In this document: in pieces, positions 29,619 through 38,281 of the stretch
Layout of the letters: every line of letters begins with the position of its first letter
Numbering within the stretch: position 1 is the stretch's first letter
DNA from: Luteitalea sp.
GTDB lineage: Bacteria; Acidobacteriota; Vicinamibacteria; Vicinamibacterales; Vicinamibacteraceae
Reading direction: 5' to 3'
Length of the DNA: 64,000 bases
Assembly: GCA_009377605.1 (NCBI GenBank)
Contig: WHTT01000014.1
Coordinates: forward strand, 1-64,000
Notes under the pieces: model-generated
Seen by the model: only the letters and a program-made list of their open reading frames with translations
Database searches by the model: none
Told to the model about the DNA's origin: nothing
Made by a program: the position numbers and the translations under genes

Positions 29619-32600
29619 ATGCGCAGAAGTGCTGTTGTCTTGCTGATGACGCTCACCTTCGCTGTTCCGGCGTTTGCCCAAGAGCAACGGGCATCCATCG
29701 AGGGAACGGTCACCGATACCTCGGGTGCGGTGCTACCAGGTGCGACCGTCGAGGCCCGGAGCGCCGCGGGCGTCGTGGTCTCGACCGTGACCAATGACTC
29801 AGGCGTCTATCGCTTCCCAGTACTGCGTCCTGGCGCCTATGACGTGACGGCGACGCTCGATGGGTTCGCCCCGCAGAGAGTCTCTGGCATCAACCTGTCG
29901 CTGGGCCAGATTCTGCGCGCCGACCTTGCCCTCGTGCTGCAAGGCGTGACCGAGCAGGTGCAGGTGACCAGCGAGGTGCCGCTCATCGACGTGCGTCAGA
30001 GCGCCCGGTCGGCGAACATCCGTGATGAGTACATCGAGCGCTTGCCGAAAGGGCGAGACTTCACCACGCTCGTGACACAGGCTCCCGGTGCCAACGACGA
30101 GATGAAGCTCGGTGGCCTGTCGATCGACGGCGCGAGCGCGGGGGAGAATCGCTACGTCATCGACGGCACGGAGACGACCAACGTACGCAACGGCACCTCG
30201 GGCAAGATGCTGGTTGTTGACTTCATCGACGAAGTTCAGGTGAAGTCGTCTGGATACCAGGCCGAATACGGCGGCGCTACCGGCGGTGTCGTCAATGTGA
30301 TCACGAAGAGCGGGACGAACCAGTTCCACGGGGATGCGGGCTTCTACTACAGCGGATCGGGTCTCACCACCGGCTCGTACTTTCCGGGAAGCACTGCGGG
30401 CGCGACCGATCCCACCGGGAACGTCTCTGCCGTGCGCACCACGACACTGCGTCTGAACCCGAGCGACACGTCGAACGCGGAGCATATCAACTACCCCGCG
30501 GACACCTCGTCGCGATGGGAGCCGGGCTTCACCATTGGCGGCCCACTCGCCAAGGACAGCCTCTGGTTCTTCGGTGGGTATCAGCCCTCCCTGCTGACGA
30601 TCGATCGCACCGTGACGCTCGCGGCGGACCAATCAGACGTCACGCGCGCCAGGCGTATCCGCGATCACCATGCAAGCGGCAACGTAACCGCGCAGATTGC
30701 CAGCCAGCTTCGGCTGCGCGGGTCCTTCAACTCGAGCAGCGCCGTCCGTGACGGCCTGCTTCCGGCCATCGACGGCACGGATCCAACCGGCACGCTCTAC
30801 GACATCAAGTCGACGTTTCCCAACTACGCCTACTCCGGCAGCGCCGACTACGTGGCCAGCCCTCGGCTCCTGCTCTCGGCTCGCGTCGGGTATTTCTTCG
30901 AAGATCGGACGGACGAGAACATTCCGCAGGGGCCGCTGTATCTCTTCGGATCGACCACCAACCTCGGGATGGCGGGCGTCGCGACGGACCTGCAGCGGCC
31001 CGCTGGGTTCCGGAGCCTGCCGACCAACACCGAGACCACGCGAGACAACTTGAATCGCCTGGACTTCCAGGCTGATGCTACCTGGTACGCGAACCTCGCC
31101 GGGGAGCATGCCTTCAAGGGTGGAGCTCAAGTGAACCGCATCGGCAACGACGTGTTCTTCGGCGAGACCGGCAACCGCGTGAGCCTGTTCTGGGATCAGG
31201 CGTACCAGGGCAACGGATTCGCGCAGCGCGGCGAGTTCGGCTACTACGGCGTGCGGAGCAACGGTGTCGACCCCAACCTCGGCTTCCTGCGCGCTGGGAA
31301 CGTCGAGAGCAACAGCATCGGCCTCTTCGTCCAGGATGCCTGGACGATCAACAACCGCCTCACGCTCAACCTCGGCCTGCGCACCGAGAAGGAGGATCTA
31401 CCGTCGTTCAACGAGTTCTCCGGGATCAGCTTCGGCTTCGGCGAGAAGATCGCGCCGCGCGCCGGCTTTGCGTGGGACCTCCGCGGTGACGGCCGCACGA
31501 AGGTCTACGGAAGTTGGGGGATCTTCTACGACATCATGAAGTACGAGCTGCCGCGCGGCAGCTTCGGCGGCGAGCACTGGCTCGACTACGTCTTCACACT
31601 CGACATGCCGAACTGGCCGGACCTGATTGGTGATGGGTGCATCCCGAATTGCCCGGGCACGCTGCTCAAGGGCCCCATCGATCGCCGGCATCCGTCGAAC
31701 GATCCGGCCGACCAGACCGTCGATGCCGACTTGAAGCCGATGAAGATGCAGGAGGCCGTAGCGGGCCTCGAGCACGAGCTGTTCTCCGGCGTGTCGGCAA
31801 CGGTGCGCTATGTGCACAAACAGATCGACGTGGCGGTGGAAGACATCGGCACGCTCGACGCCAGCTCGAATGAGATCTACACGATCGGCAACCCTGGCGT
31901 CGGCCAGGGCCGGTATTTCTTCGTTGCTGGGACCGATCTCCGCAAGCAGCTTCCGAAAGCCGTGCGCGACTATGACAGCGTCGAGCTCGCGTTGAACCGT
32001 CGGCTGGCGAACAACTGGGGCGTGAGGGTCAGCTATCTGTGGAGCCGGCTGTACGGCAACTACTCGGGGCTCTCGCAGTCGGACGAGGATGGCCGCCTGA
32101 GCCCGAATGTGGGCCGCCTGTTCGACTATCCAATCATGAGCTTTGGTGAGGACGGCCAGCCGGTGCTCGGCGTCCTCGCCACGGACCGGCCGCACCAGTT
32201 CAAGACGCAGTTCATCTACACGTTCCCGTTTGGCACTGGCGTCGGGGTCAACCAATACGTTGCGAGCGGTATTCCGACCACGAGGGAGGCTGCCTTCATC
32301 GGCAGCAGCTTCTACCCTGTGCCCTATCGCGGGAGGAACAGTGACGGGAGGACGCCAATGTTCACGCAGACCAATCTGTTGCTCCAGCACGAGCTGCGGC
32401 TGGGTGCGCGGAACCGCCTGCAATTGATGATGGACGTGCAGAACCTCTTCGATGAGAAGACGGCGACCAACCGCTTCCCAACCGAGCTCGCATCCGGCCA
32501 AGCCGTTGGTGTCAGCGAGATTGACTTCTACAACGGCGTCAACACGCAGCAATTGATCGAAGATCAACAACTGGTGCGCGACGCGCGGTTCCTCATGGAC

Positions 32601-32654
32601 GGCGCGTTCGAAGCACCGCGATCGATTCGCGTTGCGGTGAAGCTGCTGTTCTGA
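29619..32654 (+). CDS. TonB-dependent receptor-like outer-membrane protein with carboxypeptidase-like regulatory domain
   Basis: 1011 residues. A signal peptide ends at about AFAQEQ. The CarboxypepD_reg domain spans about 25-110 (GTVTDTSGAVLPGATVEARS, YDVTATLDGFAPQRVSGINL). The plug includes RLPKGRDFTTLVTQAPGAND and EVQVKSSGYQAEYGGATGGV. A long barrel ends in VAVKLLF with a C-terminal Phe. This is the Oar-like class common in Acidobacteriota, often linked to peptide or polymer uptake. It has no obvious operon partner; a decayed permease fragment lies just after it on the other strand. Confidence 0.9.
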   Translation: MRRSAVVLLMTLTFAVPAFAQEQRASIEGTVTDTSGAVLPGATVEARSAAGVVVSTVTNDSGVYRFPVLRPGAYDVTATLDGFAPQRVSGINLSLGQILRADLALVLQGVTEQVQVTSEVPLIDVRQSARSANIRDEYIERLPKGRDFTTLVTQAPGANDEMKLGGLSIDGASAGENRYVIDGTETTNVRNGTSGKMLVVDFIDEVQVKSSGYQAEYGGATGGVVNVITKSGTNQFHGDAGFYYSGSGLTTGSYFPGSTAGATDPTGNVSAVRTTTLRLNPSDTSNAEHINYPADTSSRWEPGFTIGGPLAKDSLWFFGGYQPSLLTIDRTVTLAADQSDVTRARRIRDHHASGNVTAQIASQLRLRGSFNSSSAVRDGLLPAIDGTDPTGTLYDIKSTFPNYAYSGSADYVASPRLLLSARVGYFFEDRTDENIPQGPLYLFGSTTNLGMAGVATDLQRPAGFRSLPTNTETTRDNLNRLDFQADATWYANLAGEHAFKGGAQVNRIGNDVFFGETGNRVSLFWDQAYQGNGFAQRGEFGYYGVRSNGVDPNLGFLRAGNVESNSIGLFVQDAWTINNRLTLNLGLRTEKEDLPSFNEFSGISFGFGEKIAPRAGFAWDLRGDGRTKVYGSWGIFYDIMKYELPRGSFGGEHWLDYVFTLDMPNWPDLIGDGCIPNCPGTLLKGPIDRRHPSNDPADQTVDADLKPMKMQEAVAGLEHELFSGVSATVRYVHKQIDVAVEDIGTLDASSNEIYTIGNPGVGQGRYFFVAGTDLRKQLPKAVRDYDSVELALNRRLANNWGVRVSYLWSRLYGNYSGLSQSDEDGRLSPNVGRLFDYPIMSFGEDGQPVLGVLATDRPHQFKTQFIYTFPFGTGVGVNQYVASGIPTTREAAFIGSSFYPVPYRGRNSDGRTPMFTQTNLLLQHELRLGARNRLQLMMDVQNLFDEKTATNRFPTELASGQAVGVSEIDFYNGVNTQQLIEDQQLVRDARFLMDGAFEAPRSIRVAVKLLF

Positions 32655-32675
32655 AGGGGCCGGCGCCGACGGCGG

Positions 32676-33018
32676 CTACTCGCGGCGCAGCGCGATGAGG
32701 GGATCGACCCGTGCTGCGCGCCAGGCAGGGGCGGCCGAGGCGCCAAGCGCAACCGCCGCCAGAACCAGGAAGGCGCCTGCGAAGCTCACCGGATCCAAGG
32801 GGCTGATCGCAACCAGCAGATGTCGCAGGACGCCGGTGAGCATCGTTGCACCGACAAGCCCCAGCGCCAGGCCCGCGACTGTGAGCAGGACGCCTTCCCG
32901 CATGACGAGACGCAAGACGTTTCCGCCAGTGGCGCCGAGCGCGATGCGGGATGCCAATCTCCTTCGTGCGCTGTGTCACGGTGTACGCGACGACGACGGA
33001 GATCCCAACGCCGGTCAA
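32676..33018 (-). pseudogene. ADOP/MacB-type permease, frameshifted C-terminal remnant
   Basis: Two overlapping frames together encode the last FtsX domain of an ADOP permease. The upstream part reads GISVVVAYTVTQRTKEIGIP, and after a frame change RIALGATGGNVLRLVMREGV continues to ARVDPLIALRRE. The join falls in EIG(I/V)R-IALGA, a highly conserved spot, so a single indel near 32945-32960 is the simplest cause. The N-terminal 700 or more residues are missing. Intact paralogues lie at 38282-40969 and 41634-44417. Confidence 0.8.
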
Positions 33019-33022
33019 GTGC

Positions 33023-33472
33023 TTACTGCCGCCGGCCTCCGTCGCCCCAAGAGATCACCTCCAGCGCCACGCGTTGAAGACCCTTACGCACAAAGCCGAG
33101 CTTCTTCGCAGCTCCATAGGAGAGATCGATAATCACACCGCGAGATCTGGTCCAGGCCGCCGGCCCGCGATCGTTGACTGTTACGACAGTGCTCCGGCCG
33201 TTCGTGAGATTCGTGACGCGCAACTTCGTCCCGAATGCGTACGCAGGATGTGCCGCCGTCATCGCATGCATGTTGAATCGCGCGCCACTTGCTGTCGTTC
33301 GGCCATGGAAATCCTTGGCGTAGAACGAGGCGATACCGCTTTGTCGCTCAACGGCGGGGCCCGCCGGACCGACCTTCGCAGTGCGTGTCGCGCAGGCCGC
33401 GAGGACGCACGCTGCGGCAACCAAGATGACGATGACGACCGACCGCACGGCAATGAATGGGCTGGATCGCAT
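33023..33472 (-). CDS. rlpA: RlpA-family septal ring lipoprotein
   Basis: 149 residues from the ATG complementary to 33470-33472, which is preceded by GGAG; a codon at 33511 would add 13 residues. A hydrophobic stretch ends in a lipobox (VLAACATR), so the protein is probably lipidated. The double-psi beta-barrel follows: GIASFYAKDFHGRTTASGAR, LRVTNLTNGRSTVVTVNDRG, VIIDLSYGAAKKLGFVRKGL. RlpA proteins cleave denuded peptidoglycan or support cell separation. There is no SPOR domain, so septal targeting is uncertain. Confidence 0.85.
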   Translation of the reverse strand: MRSSPFIAVRSVVIVILVAAACVLAACATRTAKVGPAGPAVERQSGIASFYAKDFHGRTTASGARFNMHAMTAAHPAYAFGTKLRVTNLTNGRSTVVTVNDRGPAAWTRSRGVIIDLSYGAAKKLGFVRKGLQRVALEVISWGDGGRRQ

Positions 33473-33713
33473 GGCTCCGTCCTCGTCCATCAAGCCCCCG
33501 GGTGTTCCCAATTGGGGGCAGTCGGCAGGCTTCGACCTCTATCGGGCAAAGCTTGTGCCAAAGAGTCATCTTTTTGTGAAAGCTCCAAGCCGACCCAAGG
33601 TGAGCTGAGCCATGACGATATGACATGCGTCACCGAGCTTGGACGAATCCATGAATCGAAACGTTGATTGGGCGCGGCCGCACGGACGGGCTGGAATAGC
33701 ACAGAATTCCTGG

Positions 33714-33866
33714 GTAGGGACGCCCCGCCGAGAGTCCGTGACGGCGCGCTCGGCGAGCGCGCCCTACCATTGTGGATACGGAACGTGTCGCGATGGCGCG
33801 CGCAGGCGGGGTAGGGACGCCTCGCCGAGGCGTTCGTGACGGCGCGTTCGGCGAACGCGCCCTACC
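33714..33866. repeat. Two copies of a GGTAGGG-bounded palindromic repeat
   Basis: One unit runs from 33714 to 33768, the other from 33811 to 33866. Each begins GTAGGGACGC and ends in CGCGCCCTACC, with an internal GTGACGGCGCG and a palindrome of the type CGCTCGGCGAGCG or CGTTCGGCGAACG. They lie just before the phoD-like gene, and their arms overlap its upstream open frame but not its coding sequence. Confidence 0.7.
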
Positions 33867-33888
33867 GGTGCGGACGGGAGATAAATGC

Positions 33889-35961
33889 ATGGCTCATCAG
33901 ACGCGAAGGGAATTCATCCGGGCTGCGGCAGCCATGGGAGCGACAATCGCCTGGGCAGGCCCGCCCGGCTGCTCGCGTGCGCGGTGGGTCGAGCGACGTG
34001 AGTTGTTCGCACAGGGCGTCGCCTCTGGCGATCCTGGCACGACGAGCGCGCTGCTGTGGACGCGCGTATCCGCGGCCGGATCCACGCCAGCCGTCTCGCT
34101 GACAGTGCAGGTTGCCGAGGATCCTGCCTTCGACCGCGTCATCACGACAGCAGCAACCCGTGCCCTTGCCGTTGCCGATCATACCTGCCGCGTGCTGGTC
34201 GGTGGCCTGCATCCCGGCCGCACATACTGGTATCGATTCTCGGACGAGGAGGGGAACGGTAGCCGAATCGGGCGGACGCGGACCGCGGCGGCCGACGATG
34301 ACTCGCGTCCCGTGCGCTTCGCCTTTGTGAGTTGTCAGAACGTCTGCGAGGGCGCGCAGAACGCCTACCGGCGGATGATCTTCGAGGACGAGCGCGCCGC
34401 GCCGGAGGACCAACTGGGGTTCGTGCTGCATCTAGGCGATTTCATCTACGAGGTCGTGCAGTACCCAGAAGATCAACCGGAGGCACGCCGCTATGATCGG
34501 CGATTGCGCGATGTCGTTCGCTTCCCGGACGGCGAGCAGATATTGACCTTTCGGATTCCTGCGACGTTGGCCGACTACCGTGCCCTCTATCGCGCGTATC
34601 TCCAGGATCCGGATCTGCAGGACGCGCGGGCGCGCTGGCCGTTCGTTGCCATCTGGGACAACCACGAATTCTCCTGGCTCGGATGGCAGTCGTTCCAACG
34701 CTTCGACGACAAGGTGCGCCCGGCGCAGACGCGCAAGGTGGCTGCCAACCAAGCGTGGTTCGAGTATCAGCCCGCGCGTGTGAGGCATGCGGGCGGGCCG
34801 TCGCTCGAGCGCTTCGATCCGCCGCCGGTCGAGGACGCGCCGATCGAGAGCTTCGATGATGAAGGCCTGGGGCGGGAGCCCAACAACCTTGCCGCGATTG
34901 GGAGCCTTACCGCCTCTCGTACGGTGCGCTGGGGGCGGCACCTCGAGCTGCTCCTCACCGATCAGCACAGCTATCGCGGGCAGGAGCCCAGCAGCCGGCC
35001 GGAAGCGCCGCCGCTCTCCAACGACGACTTCCCGGAGTTGTATCCCCAGGAAGTTCTGGAGATCCTCGACGCCGGACGGACGTATGCAGGGGGCCGCCCA
35101 CCGGACACCATTCGCGACAACGGCCAGGAGGTGCCCAACTTCCGGAAGGATGAGTCGCCACAAACGATCCTGGGCGCGAAGCAGAAGGCGTGGTTCCTGC
35201 AGCGCCTGCGCGCATCGGGCGCCACCTGGAAGGTGTGGGGCAACTCGCTCGGCACACTCGATTGGCGCGCCGACCCGCAGAACCTACCTGTGGGGCTGGC
35301 CGCCCCGTGGCCGGGCGCTGGGTACGCCTGCTTCGGTGGCGGGGGCGATTGGGGCACCGCCTACACGGAGCGTGCCGAGATCTACGACGCCGTGCGCGAC
35401 GCGGATATCACAGGCTTCGTCACGGTCTCGGGCGACCGGCACAGCTTCTGGGCGGGCCTGGCCGCCGCAGGACTCCCGCCCTCGGCGTTCGAGCCGGTCG
35501 GGGTAGCGTTCATCACCGGTTCGGTCTCAGCGGCCGGCCTCGTGGAAGCCTTCGAGCACCGCTTTCCAAAGGACCATCCGCTGCGGCCACTGTACCTAGC
35601 AGAGGTTGACGGGAAGGTGCAGCCTGCCGTGAACCTCCTGCTGCACCACGGCGTCGGCGCATGCCTCGAGTATCAGCGGACCGGGGACCTCGAGCGCGCA
35701 CGTCGCGCGTCGAACGCCGACCTGTCACCGCACGTGGCGTTTGTCGACATGGGCGGTCACGGGTACGCGGACGTGCGGCTCGCCGCTGACTCGATGGAAT
35801 GCGAGTTCGTGTGCATCCCACGGCCGTTGGAGCGCAGCTCCGGCGTGGACGGCGGGCCGGTCCGTTATCGCGTGGCACACCGCGTCGCGCTTTGGCGAAG
35901 CGGAGAACGGCCTCGCCTCGAGCAGCGCGTCGTCGAGGGCGATCCGGGGCTGGCAGTCTAG
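33889..35961 (+). CDS. phoD: PhoD-type alkaline phosphatase, Tat-exported
   Basis: About 690 residues from the ATG at 33889, with GGGAG nine bases upstream. The Tat signal QTRREFIRAAAAMGATIAWA precedes the fibronectin-like PhoD N domain (SGDPGTTSALLWTRVSA, LHPGRTYWYRF). Metal-site motifs include FAFVSCQN, HLGDFIYE, WDNHEF and VSGDRHSFW. PhoD enzymes hydrolyse phosphomonoesters and diesters outside the cytoplasmic membrane, using calcium and iron. The gene is alone by spacing, convergent with the ECF42 gene. Repeats lie upstream. Confidence 0.9.
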   Translation: MAHQTRREFIRAAAAMGATIAWAGPPGCSRARWVERRELFAQGVASGDPGTTSALLWTRVSAAGSTPAVSLTVQVAEDPAFDRVITTAATRALAVADHTCRVLVGGLHPGRTYWYRFSDEEGNGSRIGRTRTAAADDDSRPVRFAFVSCQNVCEGAQNAYRRMIFEDERAAPEDQLGFVLHLGDFIYEVVQYPEDQPEARRYDRRLRDVVRFPDGEQILTFRIPATLADYRALYRAYLQDPDLQDARARWPFVAIWDNHEFSWLGWQSFQRFDDKVRPAQTRKVAANQAWFEYQPARVRHAGGPSLERFDPPPVEDAPIESFDDEGLGREPNNLAAIGSLTASRTVRWGRHLELLLTDQHSYRGQEPSSRPEAPPLSNDDFPELYPQEVLEILDAGRTYAGGRPPDTIRDNGQEVPNFRKDESPQTILGAKQKAWFLQRLRASGATWKVWGNSLGTLDWRADPQNLPVGLAAPWPGAGYACFGGGGDWGTAYTERAEIYDAVRDADITGFVTVSGDRHSFWAGLAAAGLPPSAFEPVGVAFITGSVSAAGLVEAFEHRFPKDHPLRPLYLAEVDGKVQPAVNLLLHHGVGACLEYQRTGDLERARRASNADLSPHVAFVDMGGHGYADVRLAADSMECEFVCIPRPLERSSGVDGGPVRYRVAHRVALWRSGERPRLEQRVVEGDPGLAV

Positions 35962-35970
35962 GCGTAGGGG

Positions 35971-37233
35971 TCAAGGGGGGCTAGCGGCGAGTCGGGCGGC
36001 TTTCGTCATGAGATAGTCGCGCTCCGGAATGCTCTTCGTCTCTTGCGCCGCCCCCCGGTAATGCGCAATGGCCGCCTCGCGGTCTCCAGCCATCTCGAGC
36101 AGATGGGCCCGAACGGCGTCGAGGCGATAGTGGCCGGCCAAGCGACCATCGGTGTCGAGCGCCTTCAACAGCTCCAAGCCAGCCGGCGGGCCGTGCACCA
36201 TGGCCGCGGCGATAGCGTGATTGAGCGCCACCATCGGGTTGTCGGACATGCGTTTGAGCAAGCCATACAACGCAAGGATCTGCGGCCAGTCGGTGTCCTC
36301 GGCTCGCGCCGCTTCATCGTGGACGGCCGCAATCGCAGCCTGGAGCTGATACGCGCCAATCGATCCCTTGGAGAGCGTGGCGCTGATGAGCTCAATGCCT
36401 TCCGAGATCGCGTTCCGATCCCACAGCGTTCGATCCTGTTGGTCCAGCGGGATCAAGGCGCCGTCCGGATCGGTCCGCGCCGCGCGCCTGGCATCGGTGA
36501 GCAGCATCAGCGCCAGCAGTCCTGCCACCTCCCCTTCGTCTGGCAGGAGGTTGTGAACGGCTCGCGTGAGGCGAATGGCTTCGTTGGCGAGGTCGCTGCG
36601 CTGCAGATTCGGGCCGATGCTGCTCGCGTAGCCTTCGTTGAAGATCAAGTAGAGGACGTGCAGCACGGCGCTGAGCCGTTCCGCGCGCTCTCGGTCGCTG
36701 GGCATGCGAAACGGCACGCCGGAGGACTTGATGCGCTGCTTGGCACGGCTGATCCGCTGCGCCATCGTGGCCTCTGGCACCAGAAACGCGTTGCCGATCT
36801 CTGCGGTCGTGAGACCGCCGGCTGCCCGCAGCGTGAGCGCAATTGCCGAAGGACGCGTGAGCGCCGGGTGGCAGCACATGAATAACAGGATGAGCGTGTC
36901 GTCTTGGTCCGTTGCTACTCCACTGTCTGGTGCGGGCGACACCTGCTGATCGGGCGGCGCCTGCATCATGACGATGGTTTCGCGGCGCCGGCGGGCGAGC
37001 TCGGCGCGGATGTGATCGGTCATACGCCGGGCGGCGACATGGATCAGCCAGCCGCGCGGGTTGTCGGGCACCCCCTCCTCGGGCCATTGCATGGCCGCCG
37101 CGAGGAGCGCCTCCTGAACAGCGTCCTCCGCGGCGGAGAAGTCGCCGAAGCGCCTGATCACGGCGCCGAGAACCTGCGGCGCAAGCTCGCGCAGCAGGTT
37201 CTCGCCGGTCAAGTTCAAGGAAGCGGCCGTCAC
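35971..37233 (-). CDS. ECF42-type sigma factor with C-terminal TPR-like domain
   Basis: 420 residues from a GTG. The sigma-70 region 2 (LGAVIRRFGDFSAAEDAVQE, then ALLAAAM) and region 4 (LTTAEIGNAFLVPEATMAQR, then ISRAKQRIK) are followed by about 230 residues typical of ECF42 (HVLYLIFNEGY, LYGLLKRMSDNPMVALNHAI). The GTGA overlap with the DGPF gene at 37230 shows translational coupling. ECF42 factors regulate DGPF-protein genes in other bacteria and act without a classical anti-sigma factor. Confidence 0.9.
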   Translation of the reverse strand: MTAASLNLTGENLLRELAPQVLGAVIRRFGDFSAAEDAVQEALLAAAMQWPEEGVPDNPRGWLIHVAARRMTDHIRAELARRRRETIVMMQAPPDQQVSPAPDSGVATDQDDTLILLFMCCHPALTRPSAIALTLRAAGGLTTAEIGNAFLVPEATMAQRISRAKQRIKSSGVPFRMPSDRERAERLSAVLHVLYLIFNEGYASSIGPNLQRSDLANEAIRLTRAVHNLLPDEGEVAGLLALMLLTDARRAARTDPDGALIPLDQQDRTLWDRNAISEGIELISATLSKGSIGAYQLQAAIAAVHDEAARAEDTDWPQILALYGLLKRMSDNPMVALNHAIAAAMVHGPPAGLELLKALDTDGRLAGHYRLDAVRAHLLEMAGDREAAIAHYRGAAQETKSIPERDYLMTKAARLAASPP

Positions 37234-37628
37234 ATTTCAGCAGCCGGTGCGCTCATCACCTCGCGCACCTCGATTGGGATCTTCAATGGCGTACCGCCTG
37301 GTCCTGGCGCCGCCGACGCACGAGCCGCGATGTGGTAGGCACGCTCCTCGCTCTCGCAGTCGACGATCCAGTAGCCGGCTAGGAACTCTTTGGCTTCCGG
37401 GAAGGGGCCATCGGTCACTTCGGGCGCACCTCCTTTGCCGGCGCGCACAATCTTGGCCTGCGCCGGCCCGGCCAGCCCTTCGGCGCCCGCGAGCTCGCCC
37501 GCATCCGTGAGCTCCTTGTTCAAGCGCCGCATGAAGGCAATGTGGGCCTCGAGATCCTCGGCGGGCCACTTGGAAACGGCCCAGTCTCCCTCGCCACGCG
37601 GGGCGTGCATCATCAGCATGAACTTCAT
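37230..37628 (-). CDS. DGPF/YCII-family protein
   Basis: 132 residues from the ATG complementary to 37626-37628 (MKFMLMMHAPRGEGDWAVSK). The diagnostic DGPF motif is visible in EVTDGPFPEAKEFLAGYWIV. The family has a ferredoxin-like fold and no firm biochemical role. It is directly upstream of and coupled to the ECF42 sigma gene, the conserved pairing of this sigma group. An upstream extension of the frame reads through repeat-like DNA and is not credible. Confidence 0.85.
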   Translation of the reverse strand: MKFMLMMHAPRGEGDWAVSKWPAEDLEAHIAFMRRLNKELTDAGELAGAEGLAGPAQAKIVRAGKGGAPEVTDGPFPEAKEFLAGYWIVDCESEERAYHIAARASAAPGPGGTPLKIPIEVREVMSAPAAEM

Positions 37629-37803
37629 GTCGTTTGCTCCTCTCAATGTTCGTCCGCCTCCGCGGCTGCGCCGCTTCGGCGAGACACGCCCGTCTTCGCG
37701 GCTGCCCCCGCTTCGGCGGGCTTCATGGGTAAGTCGGAGCACGCCGCGTGTTCTCGACATCCCGAATGCCCATGGCCGGACAATTCTACATTTGCTCTGC
37801 CGC

Positions 37804-37831
37804 GCACGCCCGACCTTTAGGTCGGGCGTGC
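37804..37831. repeat. Perfect 13-base hairpin (GCACGCCCGACCT arms)
   Basis: GCACGCCCGACCT-TT-AGGTCGGGCGTGC lies in the divergent gap between the DGPF gene and the PadR gene. There is no T-run, so it is not a typical terminator. Degenerate GC-rich repeats (37665-37735) lie next to it. Confidence 0.6.
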
Positions 37832-37906
37832 AGCGCGGGATATCGTCCAGGGTTGACATGACCCACCTTGTGGATATGATTGAGTCGTTCACTAAGTTAT
37901 CTACAT

Positions 37907-38236
37907 ATGCCTCGATACGACTCGCTCCATGGCACGCTCCCTCTGCTGGTGCTGAAGATTCTCGCTCGGCGCGGGCCGCTGCACGGCTATGCGATCACGA
38001 CGCACGTCGAAGGCATGTCTTCTGATGTCCTACGCGTGGAGGAGGGTTCGCTGTACCCGGCGCTCCACCGCATGGAAGAGGCGGGATGGGTCAAGGCCCG
38101 ATGGCGCGTCACCGAGCGGAACCGCCGCGCGCGCCTTTATGAGATTACACCGCGCGGGCGCCGGCAGCTCGCAGCGGAAGAAGTCCGCTGGCAAGCCGTC
38201 ACCAGCGCCGTGGGCCACATCCTGAAGCATGCGTAG
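37907..38236 (+). CDS. PadR-family transcription regulator
   Basis: 109 residues from the ATG at 37907. The winged helix is clear: GTLPLLVLKILARRGPLHGY, then VEEGSLYPALHRMEEAGWVK and the wing RLYEITPRGRRQL. PadR proteins repress divergent or downstream genes and respond to small ligands. It lies 45 bases before an ADOP permease gene on the same strand, the usual acidobacterial PadR-ADOP unit. A looser inverted repeat (TGTGGATA ... TATCTACA) lies just before its start. Confidence 0.9.
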   Translation: MPRYDSLHGTLPLLVLKILARRGPLHGYAITTHVEGMSSDVLRVEEGSLYPALHRMEEAGWVKARWRVTERNRRARLYEITPRGRRQLAAEEVRWQAVTSAVGHILKHA

Positions 38237-38281
38237 GAGTCCTGCCATCTGACGTTCGGCATGCGTTGAAAGAGGTTCGCC